A stretch of DNA of 64,000 nucleotides, from the NCBI GenBank assembly GCA_019925795.1, contig CM034311.1, forward strand, positions 36,559,472-36,623,471. Reading direction: 5' to 3'. Both the position numbers and the translations under genes were made by a program. A model generated the notes under the pieces. That model made no database searches, was not told where the DNA came from, and saw only the letters and a list, made by a program, of their open reading frames with translations. The stretch is from Dendrobium chrysotoxum. Its lineage: Eukaryota; Streptophyta; Magnoliopsida; Asparagales; Orchidaceae. The stretch's first letter is position 1; every line of letters begins with the position of its first letter. Positions 9,986 through 21,888 of the stretch are shown here, one piece after another.

Positions 9986-10385
9986 GAGTTATGTGTTGTA
10001 GAGATGAGAATACTCGAGTGAATGAGTGATTTTACTCATAGAGACATGATATAAAGCAAGCATATACGTGAAAAGGTTGGAAAAGCTCCAGTGGAAGATA
10101 AAATTAGAGAGAATCGTCTTAGATGGATTGGTCTCACATAAAATAGTGACCTCCCGATGTCCGGGTTAGCAGAGTAGTAGATGTATTAGTTTTGGTTTAT
10201 GTTAAGAAAGATAGAGATAAACCTAAAAAGGTTTAATTAGAAAATATTAGAATTGATCTTTCTTTATTAGATTTAAATGAGAATTTGATTTTTAACATGA
10301 CAATGGAGAAAAAAGAATCACGTAGCCAACCTCACGTGGTAGGATAAAGACTTGATGTTGATATTGTTGTTGTATATCAAAAATT
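9986..10385 (+). mobile_element. RTE-type LINE 3' end remnant
   Basis: A broken translation reads like MRILEWMS, KVGKAPVEDKIRENRLRW and later the linker to the LINE end, matching the better-preserved minus-strand copy at 49457-50029. It finishes with a gttgatattgttgttgt tail typical of plant RTE LINEs. Several stops and frameshifts; dead. Confidence 0.8.
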
Positions 10386-11154
10386 TTTATGCTAACAATT
10401 ATTAAAATTGTCATATGAGACCTTCAAATTAGAAATCAAAATATATACCGCTTGTCCTAAGATTTTTCGGCTTCGTTTGAGAGATATTTCTTATTGTTTT
10501 ATAAATCAACTTTTTAGTATAAAAATTTCTTAAATTATCAGGTTGTTTAGTTGAAAGTAAAATGGGTTTAAAATATTCATTTTATAAGGATTTTAAAAAT
10601 ATCGATGTCAAGATGAAAAAAGAATGCAGTGAAAAATATTCTAAATGTAATGTAAAGTATTCGAATTTATTTTAAAGGTAAAGCAAACTCGTTTAATTTT
10701 GAGTGAAAATCAAAAGAATTAAGTTCTTATGCTCACCATTTCATCCAATAATTTAATCTATTCTCTTTGACAATTCTAATGAAAAAAATTACCCATCACA
10801 ATCTTGGCCAAATTCATAGATGAAGGCATACATGAGATAGAGAGCCCCAAAGAATTCTTCTTTCTAAATAAAGCAACGTTGTTAGCTTAGTACTCCACAA
10901 TGAGAAAGAACTTGTTGAGAGTTAGATAGCTCCAAAACCCTATAAATAAACAAAGGCTGAATAAGAATATATATGATCCGAAAAGAAGTCTGAAAAAGTT
11001 CCATTCATCAAAATCTTCACTCAACATGAAGTAAGCATGTTGTTACCGTTTTCTTCTACAATGAAATATTGAAATCTTCTCCATAAGAAGGGCTCATTGA
11101 GACGATCAAGTACATTCTAGTTTTAAAGAGCTATATAAGGTTAATATGAGATTA
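10386..11154. other. AT-rich intergenic DNA, no gene seen
   Basis: A fragment near 10465 (ggcttcgtttgagag) resembles the end of the small inverted-repeat elements at 11155 and 11315, so a decayed relative may lie here. Nothing else is supported. Confidence 0.5.
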
Positions 11155-11239
11155 AGGTTTCGTTTGGGACAGCTTCTTTGCTATTTTTTAAAACAGCTTT
11201 CTAGTACAAAGCGCAAAAAAGCTGTCCCAAATGAAGCCT
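11155..11239. mobile_element. Small inverted-repeat element (MITE-like) 1
   Basis: About 85 bp that folds end to end: aggtttcgtttgggacagct at the left and agctgtcccaaatgaagcct at the right. Related elements sit at 11315-11416 and 16571-16702. No clear target duplication. Confidence 0.65.
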
Positions 11240-11314
11240 AAGTACAATAATTGGGAAGGCATTTGTTGTTTGTGGGAAAAGAAAGACTTATTTGGGAGGT
11301 TGAGTATAGATTTA

Positions 11315-11416
11315 AGGTTTTGTTTGAGACAGTTTTCTTATTGCTTTTTAAATGAAATTTTTTATATTAAAAAATTGCTTTAGAAAGCAACCAAAAAGTT
11401 GTCCCAAACGAAACCT
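11315..11416. mobile_element. Small inverted-repeat element (MITE-like) 2
   Basis: About 100 bp with left end aggttttgtttgagacagtt and right end agttgtcccaaacgaaacct, clearly the same family as the element at 11155. The middle is A/T-rich and unrelated. Confidence 0.65.
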
Positions 11417-11526
11417 AAAATATAATAATCAATATTAGAATTAGTAGTCTCTATAGAGGTATTTGAGGTGTGATAGGATTGCTTATAGATTTTGTGCTCA
11501 AAGTTGATAGAGAAGCAAAACAAATT

Positions 11527-11528
<2 letters not shown>

Positions 11529-11558
<30 letters not shown>

Positions 11559-11565
11559 AAGAAGA
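11529..11565. repeat. (AAG)n microsatellite
   Basis: About twelve agaaga-type trinucleotides in a row. A second microsatellite, (CATA)n, lies at 11788-11812 just past the P450 3' end. The remainder of 11417-11828 shows no gene. Confidence 0.95.
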
Positions 11566-11828
11566 AAACTTTAATGAATACTTATTTTTAACGAATCGTA
11601 ATAATTTTTTGTGAAACCTAAACATTTCATTTTCAGTTTTTGTTAATGAAAACATTACTGAATACTTATTTTTAGTAATCCAACCTTCAGCCATACAAGC
11701 AGAGATATTTAAAGATGACTTAAATATATTTTTAGTCCAGAATTATTTAAAGATGAGGCAGCTCCCATCATGATCTAATTTTTATACATACATACATACA
11801 TACATACATATAAACATAGATATATAAT

Positions 11829-14200
11829 TTAAAGTTGAGACAAAGCTCTCATCATGTTTTGACGAGGCATGCACAAGACTTCAAGAGGAGTAGCTTTTGG
11901 CATCGTTAGGCCTACGCCTTCCTTCAAGTCCACCTCTTCAGGGCTGACCCTTCTCCACTCAAAACATTGAATCAAAATCCCTAATACTAAGCTCAGTTCT
12001 TTGAGTGCAAGCCCTTCTCCCGGGCATTTCCTCCTCCCCATTCCAAAGGGTAACATCTTTGCTCCTCCTACATTGGGCTCCAGGAATCTCTCGGGAATAA
12101 ATTTGGTTGGTTCTGACCAAACTGTAGGATCTCTCTGGATTGCATAAACATTTACTAAAAGCATTGTCTCAGAAGATACATCGTAGCCTCCAACGTTGCA
12201 TGGTTCCAAAGACTGATGAGGTAAGAGGAGAGGGACAACAGGATACAACCGAAGTGTTTCCTTTATGATGCAATGAAGGTATGGGAGATTAGCAAGATCA
12301 GATTCTTCTAATAATCGATCGTTCCCCAATTTCTCATCAATCTCTTTCCTTGCCTTCACTAGCTTCTCCGGACTGTTTAACAAGAGACACATTGCCCATT
12401 CGATAGTATTTGATGAAGTATCTGTGCCAGCTAATAACAAGCTCTACAACAGAAACAAAGCAAAACATATGTAATGTTATACAAGAAATTAATCATATGA
12501 TTATTATTAAGAAGGATGGTTGTTTTAAGTGTGAGAGGAATTCTAAAAAAAAAAGAGAGAGAAAAAAAAAAAAGTGTGAGAGGAATTCCCACCATGTGCT
12601 TGAGAACATCTAGCGCTACCTGATACAGCCGCCCATCCTTTTAGCACCAATCTTTGATTGCAAATTTTTAGATATGGAGCAAACTTTAATTTATATTTTC
12701 GTGTTCTAATCTTCTTTTTCAAGCTAAATTTCATGCTTGTCGCCTTTATTATGGGCTGGATTAGATAGAATCCTATTCAAGATTGTTATATCCTCACTGT
12801 TGAGAGAGATTGTTATCGGATATAAAGAACCGTTCGATTTTGTGATTGTGAACAATAAAAATATAGTTACTATTCACCACTGTGCTTTTACTGTTCACCA
12901 CTACACTTTTACTATACTTTTTGCACTCACATACACTCATTGTATATTTCGTTTTTATTTATAGTTAATAAATTTTGATAAAAAAATATATTATTATGTT
13001 GAATTTAATAATCGATTTATTTCTAGATGAATGAATTACTTAGTTGACTATAATTTTAGAATAAAGTTAACAGCTAAAGAATTCATTCTTTGAAGGATTT
13101 TGGTTAGTTTATCTGTGAAAGTATTTGAATATGCCTGAGCGAGAAATATAAATAATTATTACTATATTTAAATTAAATTAGATCGAAAAGCACTTGGAAT
13201 TCATTCTTTTTTTTTTTTTGGGTACAAAACAGATGCAAAATTTTTTCAAAATATTGCAGGAGATCTCCGTTATATGTGAACTTACCACAAAAAGCGATTT
13301 GATAAAAGTATCACTGTACTGCTCTGGCTGATCCTTCTGCACCGACAAGATCGCATCTAGCATTGTTTTATTAGTACTCTTCCCCTCCTCCACCCTTCTC
13401 TTCCCCCTCCGCTCCTCCACTAGATCCTGCAGGAACCTATCCATGTACCTGTGAATTTGAGCCAGCTTTCTCTCCACGCCTAGCCTCGCAAACCACCCAA
13501 TCGCCGATGGAAGAAAGTCTCCAACATTGGACGCATTGGCAAATGAGAAGACTTTCCCCACCATCTGCTTAAACCGCCGAGCCTCCTCATCACCATCCTC
13601 CTCCCCGTAGTACCTCTTCCCGCACATCATCCTCATCATTACGTTCATGGCCAGACCGAAAAGCCGCGACCTGAGCTCCACTCTCGTGAAAGTCCCAATC
13701 TTCGCATCCCGGAGCAGTCGTCGGGCCAAGTCTCGGGCCTCCTCGGCTCGAACATCCGCGAAGAATGCGAGGCGATGCCCCGAGAGGGCCTCGACAGCTG
13801 AGATGCGGCGCATCTCCCGCCACCCTGGTCCGTAGGTTGCGGTCGCGAGGCTGACGTAGTTGTGGCTGATAAGGCGCAAGGTGGGAAACTTGGGACGGTT
13901 GGCGAAGGTGATGTCGTTGGTGGTGAAGCACTCCTCCGCGAGAGCGGCGGAGGAGACTATGAGGACCGGGCGGAAGCCGAAGCGGAGGAAAAGTATCGGG
14001 CCGTGTTGGGCTGAGAGTCGTGCCAGGAATTGGTGGAAGGGCTTCTTTAGGTGGTGGAGATGGCCAATGATGGGAATGGAAGGTGGGCTTGGTGGGAGGT
14101 TCTTTTGCTTCTTGGTCTTGTTGGACGTGAAGAACACTTTTGTCAGGTGAAGAAGGGAGAGGAATACAACAGCGAAGGTGAAGATGAAGATGGTGTCCAT
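11829..14200 (-). CDS. Cytochrome P450, CYP81-like, two exons, intact
   Basis: Exon 1 is 14200-13286 and exon 2 is 12443-11829, separated by an 842-bp phase-0 intron (GTAAGT donor, TTGTAG acceptor); 509 residues, normal for the family. I chose ATG 14200 over the in-frame one at 14275 because it directly precedes a membrane anchor (MDTIFIFTFAVVFLSLLHL). Next come the proline hinge LPPSPPSIPIIGHLH, the I-helix AGTDTSS, the K-helix ETLRL, the PERF motif FIPERF, and the haem loop PFGMGRRKCPGEG with its Cys ligand. CYP81 enzymes are ER-bound NADPH-dependent monooxygenases that hydroxylate isoflavones, lignans, glucosinolate precursors or herbicides; the substrate cannot be told from sequence. Exon 1 is GC-rich and exon 2 AT-rich. 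It is the only complete member of a local P450 group that includes 22866-23170 and 24265-24879. Confidence 0.93.
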
Positions 14201-14525
14201 TGCAGCAGGAATGGGGAGTGATTGGGTTTGCTGATAGCTTATCCCTCTTGCTTTAACTATATTCACAGAAGGCAAGATGCTAGGCTGCCAGAGTGCCAGT
14301 CACAGGCCACCTTATCGAAAGCTGGCCTCGATAAATATCGTTTTTTTTTTCTTGAATGTAATGGTTATTGGCGAAGCTCAACAAAAAAACTTTTCTGTTA
14401 AGTGTAAGCAGCAGAGAGAGGAGAGCTTTGTATAAAAAATTAAAAAATAAAAAATAAAAGATAATAATAACAAGATATTCAACCAAAACACTTAGCAGAT
14501 GACCTATAAACTAAAATGAGGTCGA
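14201..14525. other. P450 upstream region
   Basis: 325 bp between the P450 start codon and the Harbinger-like element; any promoter must lie here or inside that element. I see no convincing TATA box at a usable distance. Confidence 0.4.
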
Positions 14526-14528
14526 TTA

Positions 14529-15575
14529 GGTCATCTCCAATTGAACTCCAAATCACGGTATGTCATCGGCCTCTAGTTCCATCGGAATGCAAAATTCATC
14601 CGCATTTTCGTGAAAGTGAACAATACGATATTAATATTGGTGTCACACTATTCACAAACATATTCTTTTTTTTTTTTTTGAAAAATAATAAAATTATTGT
14701 AAAATGCTTGAATTTTAAATTATGTTATTAAAATTTTGAATTACGTTATTAATTTTTATTTAGATTATTGTTACGACTGACTAGATCCTTAATTTTAAAA
14801 TATTTTAAATTTTGATCTCAAATATATTATGTTATTAATTTTTTAATTGACAAATCAATAATCTTTGTCTTTTAAAATTCACACTCTTCTCTATTAGTCC
14901 TGAATGAATTTGACTACTAAATTATCCAATTTTAGAAATTTATCACTCGCTATAGACATATTAGGGAAAAAGATGCCCACATCGTACTGTGAAAAGTATG
15001 ATCGATTGATCATTTATGCGACAATTACAGATCAGAAAAAAAGATGCCCACATTACCTATAGGATTTATTTTTTTTAAAAAAATTATAAGTAGGCCTAAT
15101 TTGAAATTTTAGGTTCAAAATTATTAAGATGAAAATTATAATAAGTAGGCCTAACTAGTTAATATATTTATTTCAAAATGTAGGCTCTTCATTATTAAGA
15201 TGAAATTTACCTCCAAACGCATTCTTATTTAAGTGTAGGTCCTTCAATATTATTAATTTTTAAAAATTAATAATTTATAAACGCATTATCTTTAAAAATT
15301 TAATATATTTTTTATGTAATTAATTTATTTAAATTAGATTTTTCATTTTAAATAATTTAAATTGCAATAGCATGATTAAGATACAGCCTTAATATAAAAA
15401 TTAAGAAAAATCCCCATAAAAAATTAAGAAAAATCCCCATAAAAATTTAAAGGAAATCAAATAATTAAAAAATACATAGTAAACAATACAATAACAAAAA
15501 AAAAAGATACGAGAAAGAATATACACAAAATATTCTATTTTGATGTTAAGAAATGAAGTTCGGTTGGAGATGCCC
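14529..15575. mobile_element. Non-autonomous PIF/Harbinger-like element with TTA target duplication
   Basis: Left end ggtcatctccaattgaactc and right end (reverse complement) gggcatctccaaccgaactt form an imperfect terminal inverted repeat of about 25 bp. Both ends are flanked by TTA (14526-14528 and 15576-15578), the 3-bp duplication of PIF/Harbinger transposition. The 1047-bp interior is AT-rich with no transposase frame. It sits immediately upstream of the P450 gene. Confidence 0.8.
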
Positions 15576-15578
15576 TTA

Positions 15579-16470
15579 AGACGATAAAATGCAGGGCAAG
15601 AGGCAATTGATCCATGCGTGTGTGGGATTGGAGTAGGGAGTGGGATTTTCTTTCAATTGAGGGTCAGCCAAGTAAAAAAAATGGTCCAAACATGAGAAGG
15701 ATTTGTTTGTGGTTTGTGAATTTGGTGTAGGAAATGGTGTCAAGTTTTCATTCAAATGAGGGTCAGCTAAACAAGAAAAAGCCCCAAATCTGAGAAGGAT
15801 TTTCTTGGGGTTTGTGAGTTTAGTATGTGGGAACTTATACAAATAGGATCAGAGTTAGGATCACTTGGAATAGTTAGAGAAATGAGCCTAGATTAGTTCT
15901 GGCACCCCATAAATTTTCAATAATTTTGAGAGGTTATTAGGGTTTTCGATGAATTTTTATAGGAAAATAATGGGGAAAATAGTAAGGATTGTTGAAGAAA
16001 GGTCTGTAGATGATTTCTAAAACAAAAGATATAATCATGATTAATATAAAATATTATAGATTATCACTCACCAAAGTGACAATCTGAGAAGAGATCATCA
16101 AACATCTTCAAATGTGAGACTGACCGGCAAGCCTTCTCTTGCTTGAATAAAATTCTAAAGTTTTAGAAAAAGACATCATCATTCTTCAAAATAAGAATTT
16201 AAATAAGTTTACAACAATGTGAAATTACTTAAAAGGGAGAGAGAGAGAGAGAGAGAAAGAGAGTGGGAGTTAAGGGTGTGTGGATGTGAAAGAGGTGGTT
16301 ACCCATTGTGTAACTAACCCTCCTCCAAATTAGTGATGGCTGCCCATTTTCCAAATTTGAATTGATTATTTGAATAATTTGTTATCTAATAATCAATTCT
16401 TAATGATTTTAAATAGCATTCTTTTATAACTTTGAAAATTCTAAGTTCATAAAAGGCTAAAATGTGTGGC

Positions 16471-16526
<56 letters not shown>

Positions 16527-16570
16527 GTCGCAATTATTTAAATATGAACAATTTTTATCATTATCTAATT
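15579..16570. other. Intergenic DNA with local repeats, no gene seen
   Basis: An imperfect duplication of about 100 bp around 15655-15830 shares tgagggtcagc and gagaaggatt. A GA microsatellite lies at 16240-16262 and an AT microsatellite at 16473-16523. Reading frames here are products of the duplication. Confidence 0.55.
16473..16523. repeat. (AT)n microsatellite
   Basis: About 25 uninterrupted TA dinucleotides. Confidence 0.97.
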
Positions 16571-16702
16571 TAGGCTTTGGTTTGAATAGTTTTTTTATCA
16601 TTTTCTAAAGCAATTTTTAGTTAAAAAATTTTTAATTTAAAAAAATTATGTATTAAAAAACTGTTTTAAAAAATAATAAAAAAATAATCTCAATAGAAGC
16701 CT
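16571..16702. mobile_element. Small inverted-repeat element (MITE-like) 3, MULE insertion site
   Basis: Left end taggctttggtttgaatag pairs imperfectly with the right end ctcaatagaagcct. It resembles elements 1 and 2. The MULE target duplication (AAGCCTCAAG) overlaps its right end, so the MULE landed at the edge of this older element. Confidence 0.5.
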
Positions 16703-16706
16703 CAAG

Positions 16707-16808
16707 GTGAAAATTTTAACAGTAAGCACGATTAAAAAGTTAATTAGCGAATTAAGCATAAGTTTTTAAAAATTTAAATGTAGGCATAATCGCCCGTTTA
16801 ATGGGCGA
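16707..16808 (+). repeat. MULE left terminal inverted repeat
   Basis: Begins gtgaaaattttaac. It pairs with the right repeat at 22741-22842. Confidence 0.9.
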
Positions 16809-16887
16809 TTAGCCATGAATGCTGTAATCGCCCGTTTAACGGGCGATTAGCTGGTGGGACATAAATCGCCCGTTGAACGGGCGATTT
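16788..16887. repeat. Three near-perfect palindromes inside the MULE left end
   Basis: Palindromes of 23-25 bp at 16788-16810, 16825-16849 and 16863-16887 each have arms aatcgcccg/cgggcgatt around a ttaa or tgaa centre. The first overlaps the terminal repeat. Related palindromes lie at the other end. They could form hairpins or bind transposase dimers; neither is shown. Confidence 0.9.
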
Positions 16888-16917
16888 GCTCACATCCCGA
16901 AATTTTGTTTGAAACGG

Positions 16918-19900
16918 ATGGAGATCCCCATTTCTTCCCTTTCTTCTTCGTTGCTTCATCCCGATTCGAGCCCCAGCTGCGGAATATCGTCGAAACAGGT
17001 ATGTTTTGTGTGTTTCTTTTTTTTTTTCATTAAAAATAGTTTTGTTGCTAAATGGAGTTAAGAAATGGGAAAAAATTTGAGATTCCATAGTTTAGAAGTT
17101 GCTTATTTTTTTTTGTTTTCATTAAAATTAGTTCTGTTGCAAAACATGTAATGGTGTTGAATATTAAAAGATTATGGTTTAGAAGAGTGAATGCGTGCAA
17201 TTAAGGTAGGTGGGCTTAGAAGTTGCTTAGTTTTCAACTTAAATAAGGTGGTCAATGAGGTCCTTGTTAGCAAGGAGATCTAATTAACTTAAGAACAACA
17301 TGAAAGAAGTGTAATGCTTCTTTGTTGTTGAAGATAAAGGATTTTCTTCAAAATAATTGAAAGATGTTAAGAAAAACATTTATGTATGACAAGCTTCAAA
17401 GATAGTAATTTTAGATATCATATACTTCACTAATGTTAGTGTAATTTAAGATATTATAAACTTCACTAATTTTAGTGTTAATCTAATAGTTTTAAGCCAA
17501 TTATAAAATAGTAACTATGCAAATATAAAATATCCCAATTTACATTTGGTCAAAATTGGATTTTAAATTTATTAAAAATTGTATTGAGATCGTTGGAATA
17601 CATGACAGATCATCAACTATTTTGTTGCATATACCTTAAAATAAACTCATTAATTATAGAACTCATTGTAATCAAAATTTGGTTTAAATTTGTGTGTGGT
17701 GCAAGTGTGATAAACAAATTAGGGGGGAAATTATCTATTTGTATTGAGGCCTAAAATTGTTTCATTTTTGCGATCTCTTTAACTAGTTTGTTATTGGTGT
17801 ACCAAATCATGATTGTGGTCATTTTCAGTTCAATTAGGATTTCAATTGCATGGTAAAAAAATTTATTTGGTGGTTGATTTTTTGTTGTTTAAATTTTTTT
17901 AATTTTAAATTTAATCAATTGTTGCACTAAAGTTTTGGTCCAATTTTCTCTAATTTAAGAATTTCATCTAATAAAAATAACATTTATTTATTTGGTGATC
18001 TTTCATATATGCATCCTTTCTCTTTTTTTTTTTCTGATGATATGCATTCGTTAGACAATTCTCTAGATGTATTAGGAATTGTATGTCCTATGAAGTCTTG
18101 CATCAACTCTGTTTTTTTAGCTATATAAATAAATAAAATAAACTCAAATGTATTCGCTGATATTGAAGGATTTTGGATAGTGTGTTTGTTAGTATGAAGC
18201 TATTCAGTCCATGTGTTTGATAGTGTGTTTGTTAGTCTGAAAACTTTTATTTATTATAAAATATAGTTTACTCAATATTGATTAATGTGGAAGCTATTCA
18301 GTCCATGTCTCATTTTTAATTGTAATAATAAAAATGCCTTATTTTTAAATAATTACTTTAATGTGTTTTTTAATAATTGTAGTAAATATTAAAGAATTTA
18401 AATTAATACAAAATTTATATTGACAAAATAGTAATTTGTGAAATATTCGTGGGATTATAAGGAGAGATTAATATTAATATTGTTAACAATTATATTTTCA
18501 TGAGTTAATGATGATATTAAAAAAGTAAATATTACTAATTATAATTTTTATGAATTTGATGATTGTGTCGATGAAATAAATATATCGTTTCAAATATATC
18601 GTAAATGTAGGTATTGAAAATGAGTTCACGACCACAATCTTTTATGCTGTTATATGACAGAGAGTTATCCTTAGATGGTAATTTTTCGCCAACATATGTT
18701 GGTGGTAAATGTCGGCCCCTTCAAGTTCCATTCAGGTCGACTTTAAAGCAGTTGAATGACCGGGTTCTTAGGGCACTGAAGTTCGATCCCTCAATGTACA
18801 CGGTGACCATTGTAGGTCATTTTCCAGTGGGTAACCAATTTATGGCATCGATGCTTGAGAACGATGAAGGTTGTGAATTTGCATTATCATTGGCTGCTTC
18901 TGAAGTTCTGATTCTATATGTGGAGGTTGAGCAAATTCACAATGAAAAAAATTTGGAAGAGGAGTTGTCGGCTCAAATTCATAATTCAGTTGTACTAGAT
19001 CATGTACAGCAGATGCATGATCATGGGGAGATACATGATTATGCGGAGATGGCCTTGGCAATCCCAAATACACATCCAGGGTATGTTCTTGTGAAGCAAA
19101 TGATTATTTTGTTAAAGTTAAATCTCATTGATCACTATCTAATATTACGTAAGTATAAATCTAGATCCACATCAATCGCATATCCAGAGAATTTGGCTGG
19201 CCCTTCTACACAATCCCAGCGTACTTCTGGTGTTGATGTTGAAGATATTAGATTATCTGATCCTATACTCAATGATGAAGGGTATGAGACAATGAGCAGT
19301 GGTTCAAGCGATGATGGGGATGCAGAGTTTGATGATATCCTTGACGATCATGGTGGCGCAAATGTAGGTGTTCAACCAAATACTAATGATATCATTCATG
19401 ACTATTGTAGAAGCACTGCAAATACAGAAGAGGGCATGGCATATAATAATGAATATGCTGAGATTCCAAAGACTACACGTCAGTGGAATGCGGAGGTTGG
19501 GCCTGATAGTAGTAATGTTTTTAACATTACGGTTGATGAATTTATAATTCCGACTGAATTGGTAGAGCATATGTGTTTCCGCAGAAAATCTGAACTGCAA
19601 TTTGCTTTACACGGCTGGTCAATTACAAATAATGTTCAGTTTGTCGTGGTGGCTTCAAACAAACAAAAATTCACAGTTGCTTGTATACAACATGATAATA
19701 TGCCGGTAAAGTGTCCTTGGCGTTTACATGCTAGCCTAAGCAAGCGATTGGGTGGGGTATGGAAGATAGCTACGATAAAAGGTCTACATAAGTGCACGAA
19801 CCCTATCCTTCAAGCCGGTCACAGGCAATGTAATTCAAAGTTCATTAGCTTCTTTATTATTCCAACTATAAGGAAACACATGGATATTAAACCTCGAGAA

Positions 19901-20800
19901 ATAATTGGAAGAGTTGAGGCGAAGTTTAACATTAAAGTTTCATACATGAAAGCATGTGATGCACGTAGGAAGGCTATTAAGGCAGTATTTGGCAGTTGGG
20001 AAGAGTCATATCGATCACTGAATTTGTTCATGGAAGGTATTGTTGGAGCTATGCCCGGAACTGTGTATAAAATTCAATCATCTAGTTCACATAGATTTCA
20101 AAGGTTATTTTGGGCATTTGGCCCATCTATCAGTGGTTGGAGATTTTGTCGGCCTGTCCTTAGCCTTGATGGGACATTCCTCTTGGGTAAATATAGGGGA
20201 ACTTTACTCATAGCTGTTGGCCTTGATGCGAATAATGGCCTCTTTCCATTAGCTTTTGGAATTGTTGAGTCAGAGAGCATTGATTCTTGGATTTGGTTTC
20301 TTACCATGATGCATGATTTACTCCCTTCTGTTACTACTAGAACTAATCTCTGTATCATATCTGATCGGCATGCTGGGTTGGTGCGTGGATGTCGGGAGAT
20401 ATTACCAGGGGCAGTACACCGGCACTGTCTTAGACACTTGCGTGAAAATTTTAAGAAAGTGGTTAGACAAATGGGGCTTTCAGATGTCGAGTTTCTTTGC
20501 CAAAAGATGTATACAGCAGGTAATACCGATGATCCAAGATTATTTAATCAGAGCATGTCGGATATAATTAATATAAAGACAGAACTTTATCAATGGTTAC
20601 TTGAAAGGGATGTTTCCAAGTGGACCCTGATATTTGATGGTGGGTTTCGATACGGAGTAATGACAACTAATGCATCAGAAGCTTTTAATGGAATATTAAA
20701 GAGAGCACGTGGTTTACCAGTACAGGAGTTCATTAGAAAGCTTCCAACAAGCAACATCACTCACTATAGAGATGAGCTGGATGGCTTATTGGATAGTTAG
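16918..20800 (+). CDS. MULE transposase (MURA-like)
   Basis: The long exon is open from ATG 18620 to TAG 20800 (726 residues). A short upstream exon, 16918-16998 (27 codons), joins in phase 0 through a 1612-bp intron (gtatgt donor, atgtag acceptor) and would extend it to 756 residues; this exon is inferred. The N-terminus resembles the PB1-like region of plant MULE proteins. It is followed by an acidic spacer, a MuDR-type DNA-binding region near 320-400 (ELQFALHGWSITNN, CPWRLHASL), and the MULE catalytic core with D517 (LSLDGTFL), D582 (SDRHAGL), E687 (NASEAFNG) and CLRHLREN. MULE transposases cut and paste the element by a DDE mechanism in the nucleus. The usual C-terminal SWIM zinc finger is missing: about 20 residues after the catalytic Glu region the protein switches to a sequence resembling the plant mobile domain and then stops, so activity is doubtful. 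Confidence 0.85.
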
Positions 20801-20885
20801 GTAAGCATCTCCATAAGCTTCTCACCATTTTTTTTGATGTTATTGTCTATAATAACACCTAATTCAAGTGTATTTATTTTGATAC

Positions 20886-21888
20886 GTTAATTGGGAGCCA
20901 TACATTGTAGAAATTCGAACTCAAGTTTCTGAATTATGCTTATCAGGAGAATCAATTTGGTTGTCTCGTGTGCCTATGGTTAGTTGGACACGTGTGGAGT
21001 GGCACATACCAGAAAGAGTCCTTCGACAATTTGGGTTTGTTCCTACAACTGATATACAACCTATGGAGCCCAAATTTGCTCGAGTTGATGGGAGAGGTAA
21101 AGCAGATACAGATTGGATGGTGTACTATCAACCTTATGTTGGATTATGGGAGGATAGACGAGCATACATTATTGAAGGTATAGCTGTTGGGGAAGAGACA
21201 CACCACTTGATTGAACAATACTTGCAGTGGTATAGGTCATGGGCGACATTGTACATGCTTAAGCCGCCGGCCACTCCTCCGACGACATACTACCCTTGAG
21301 CACCTTCAGAACGATATCTGGTAAGTAATAAGGAATAAGCATTTCATTATATAATAAATTTATTAAAACATATCCTTATTTTTACATTAAAATGTTTCTC
21401 TTCAGCGCAACTTCTTCTTACACACGGAAAGGGCAGTGCTACCTTTGGTGAGTTCAAATGACTACACCGATGCAGAAAATGTTATTAAGAGAATAGCATC
21501 GATGACAATAGATGTGCGTAGAGAGATTCACATTCCTGAGGAGCAGTTCATAGATCATGATTACACGGAGGATACAACCGGCATATCCACTCCAGCCATA
21601 CCAGATCCCTATTCTGTGGATGCAGGACCATCATCCTTCTCAGATTTGGGACATGCTTAGGATTACTTTAGCGTGCCGACTCAGCATTCTACTCCATCAT
21701 GGTTTGGACCTAGGTACGTACCGGACAGTACAGTAGCGCCTTTGTCAAATCCAGTCACAGTTGAGGTAGAACAGCGTGTCGTTGTTGGAGATGAGCAGCA
21801 TGTACTACGTGACAGACCCGTACGTCCACCAAAGCATTACACTCCAGGCAGTGATGCATTACCACAGAAAGGACGTAGGAGACGTTAG
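20886..21888 (+). pseudogene. C-terminal part of a plant mobile domain (PMD / MAIN-like) gene in the MULE
   Basis: The translation from 20886 (VNWEPYIVEI, then RVPMVSWTRVEWHIPERV and RQFGFVPT) reads as the end of the aminotransferase-like plant mobile domain found in MAIN-like proteins and in some transposons. After TGA 21297-21299 and an intron-like gap (gtaagt near 21320, ttcag ending 21405), the low-complexity tail continues (21406-21888) with a further TAG near 21658 and ends in a basic GRRRR. The N-terminal two thirds of the domain are absent. Its first residues would continue from the transposase end (HYRDELDGLLDS at 20764-20797) across a gap whose 3' splice site looks destroyed, so transposase and domain may once have been separate genes now joined by a deletion. 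Confidence 0.7.

Noticed and set aside
13590..14150. Open frames on both strands over P450 exon 1
   Set aside because: Shadows of GC-rich coding sequence; the P450 frame explains the region.
15576..15842. Minus-strand 88-codon frame with an internal repeat
   Set aside because: Produced by a DNA duplication of about 100 bp; no domain, no splice partner.
16788..16887. Regularly spaced palindromes considered as a CRISPR-like array
   Set aside because: Plant nuclear DNA, only three units, spacers of 13-14 bp, and they lie in a MULE end with partners at the other end.
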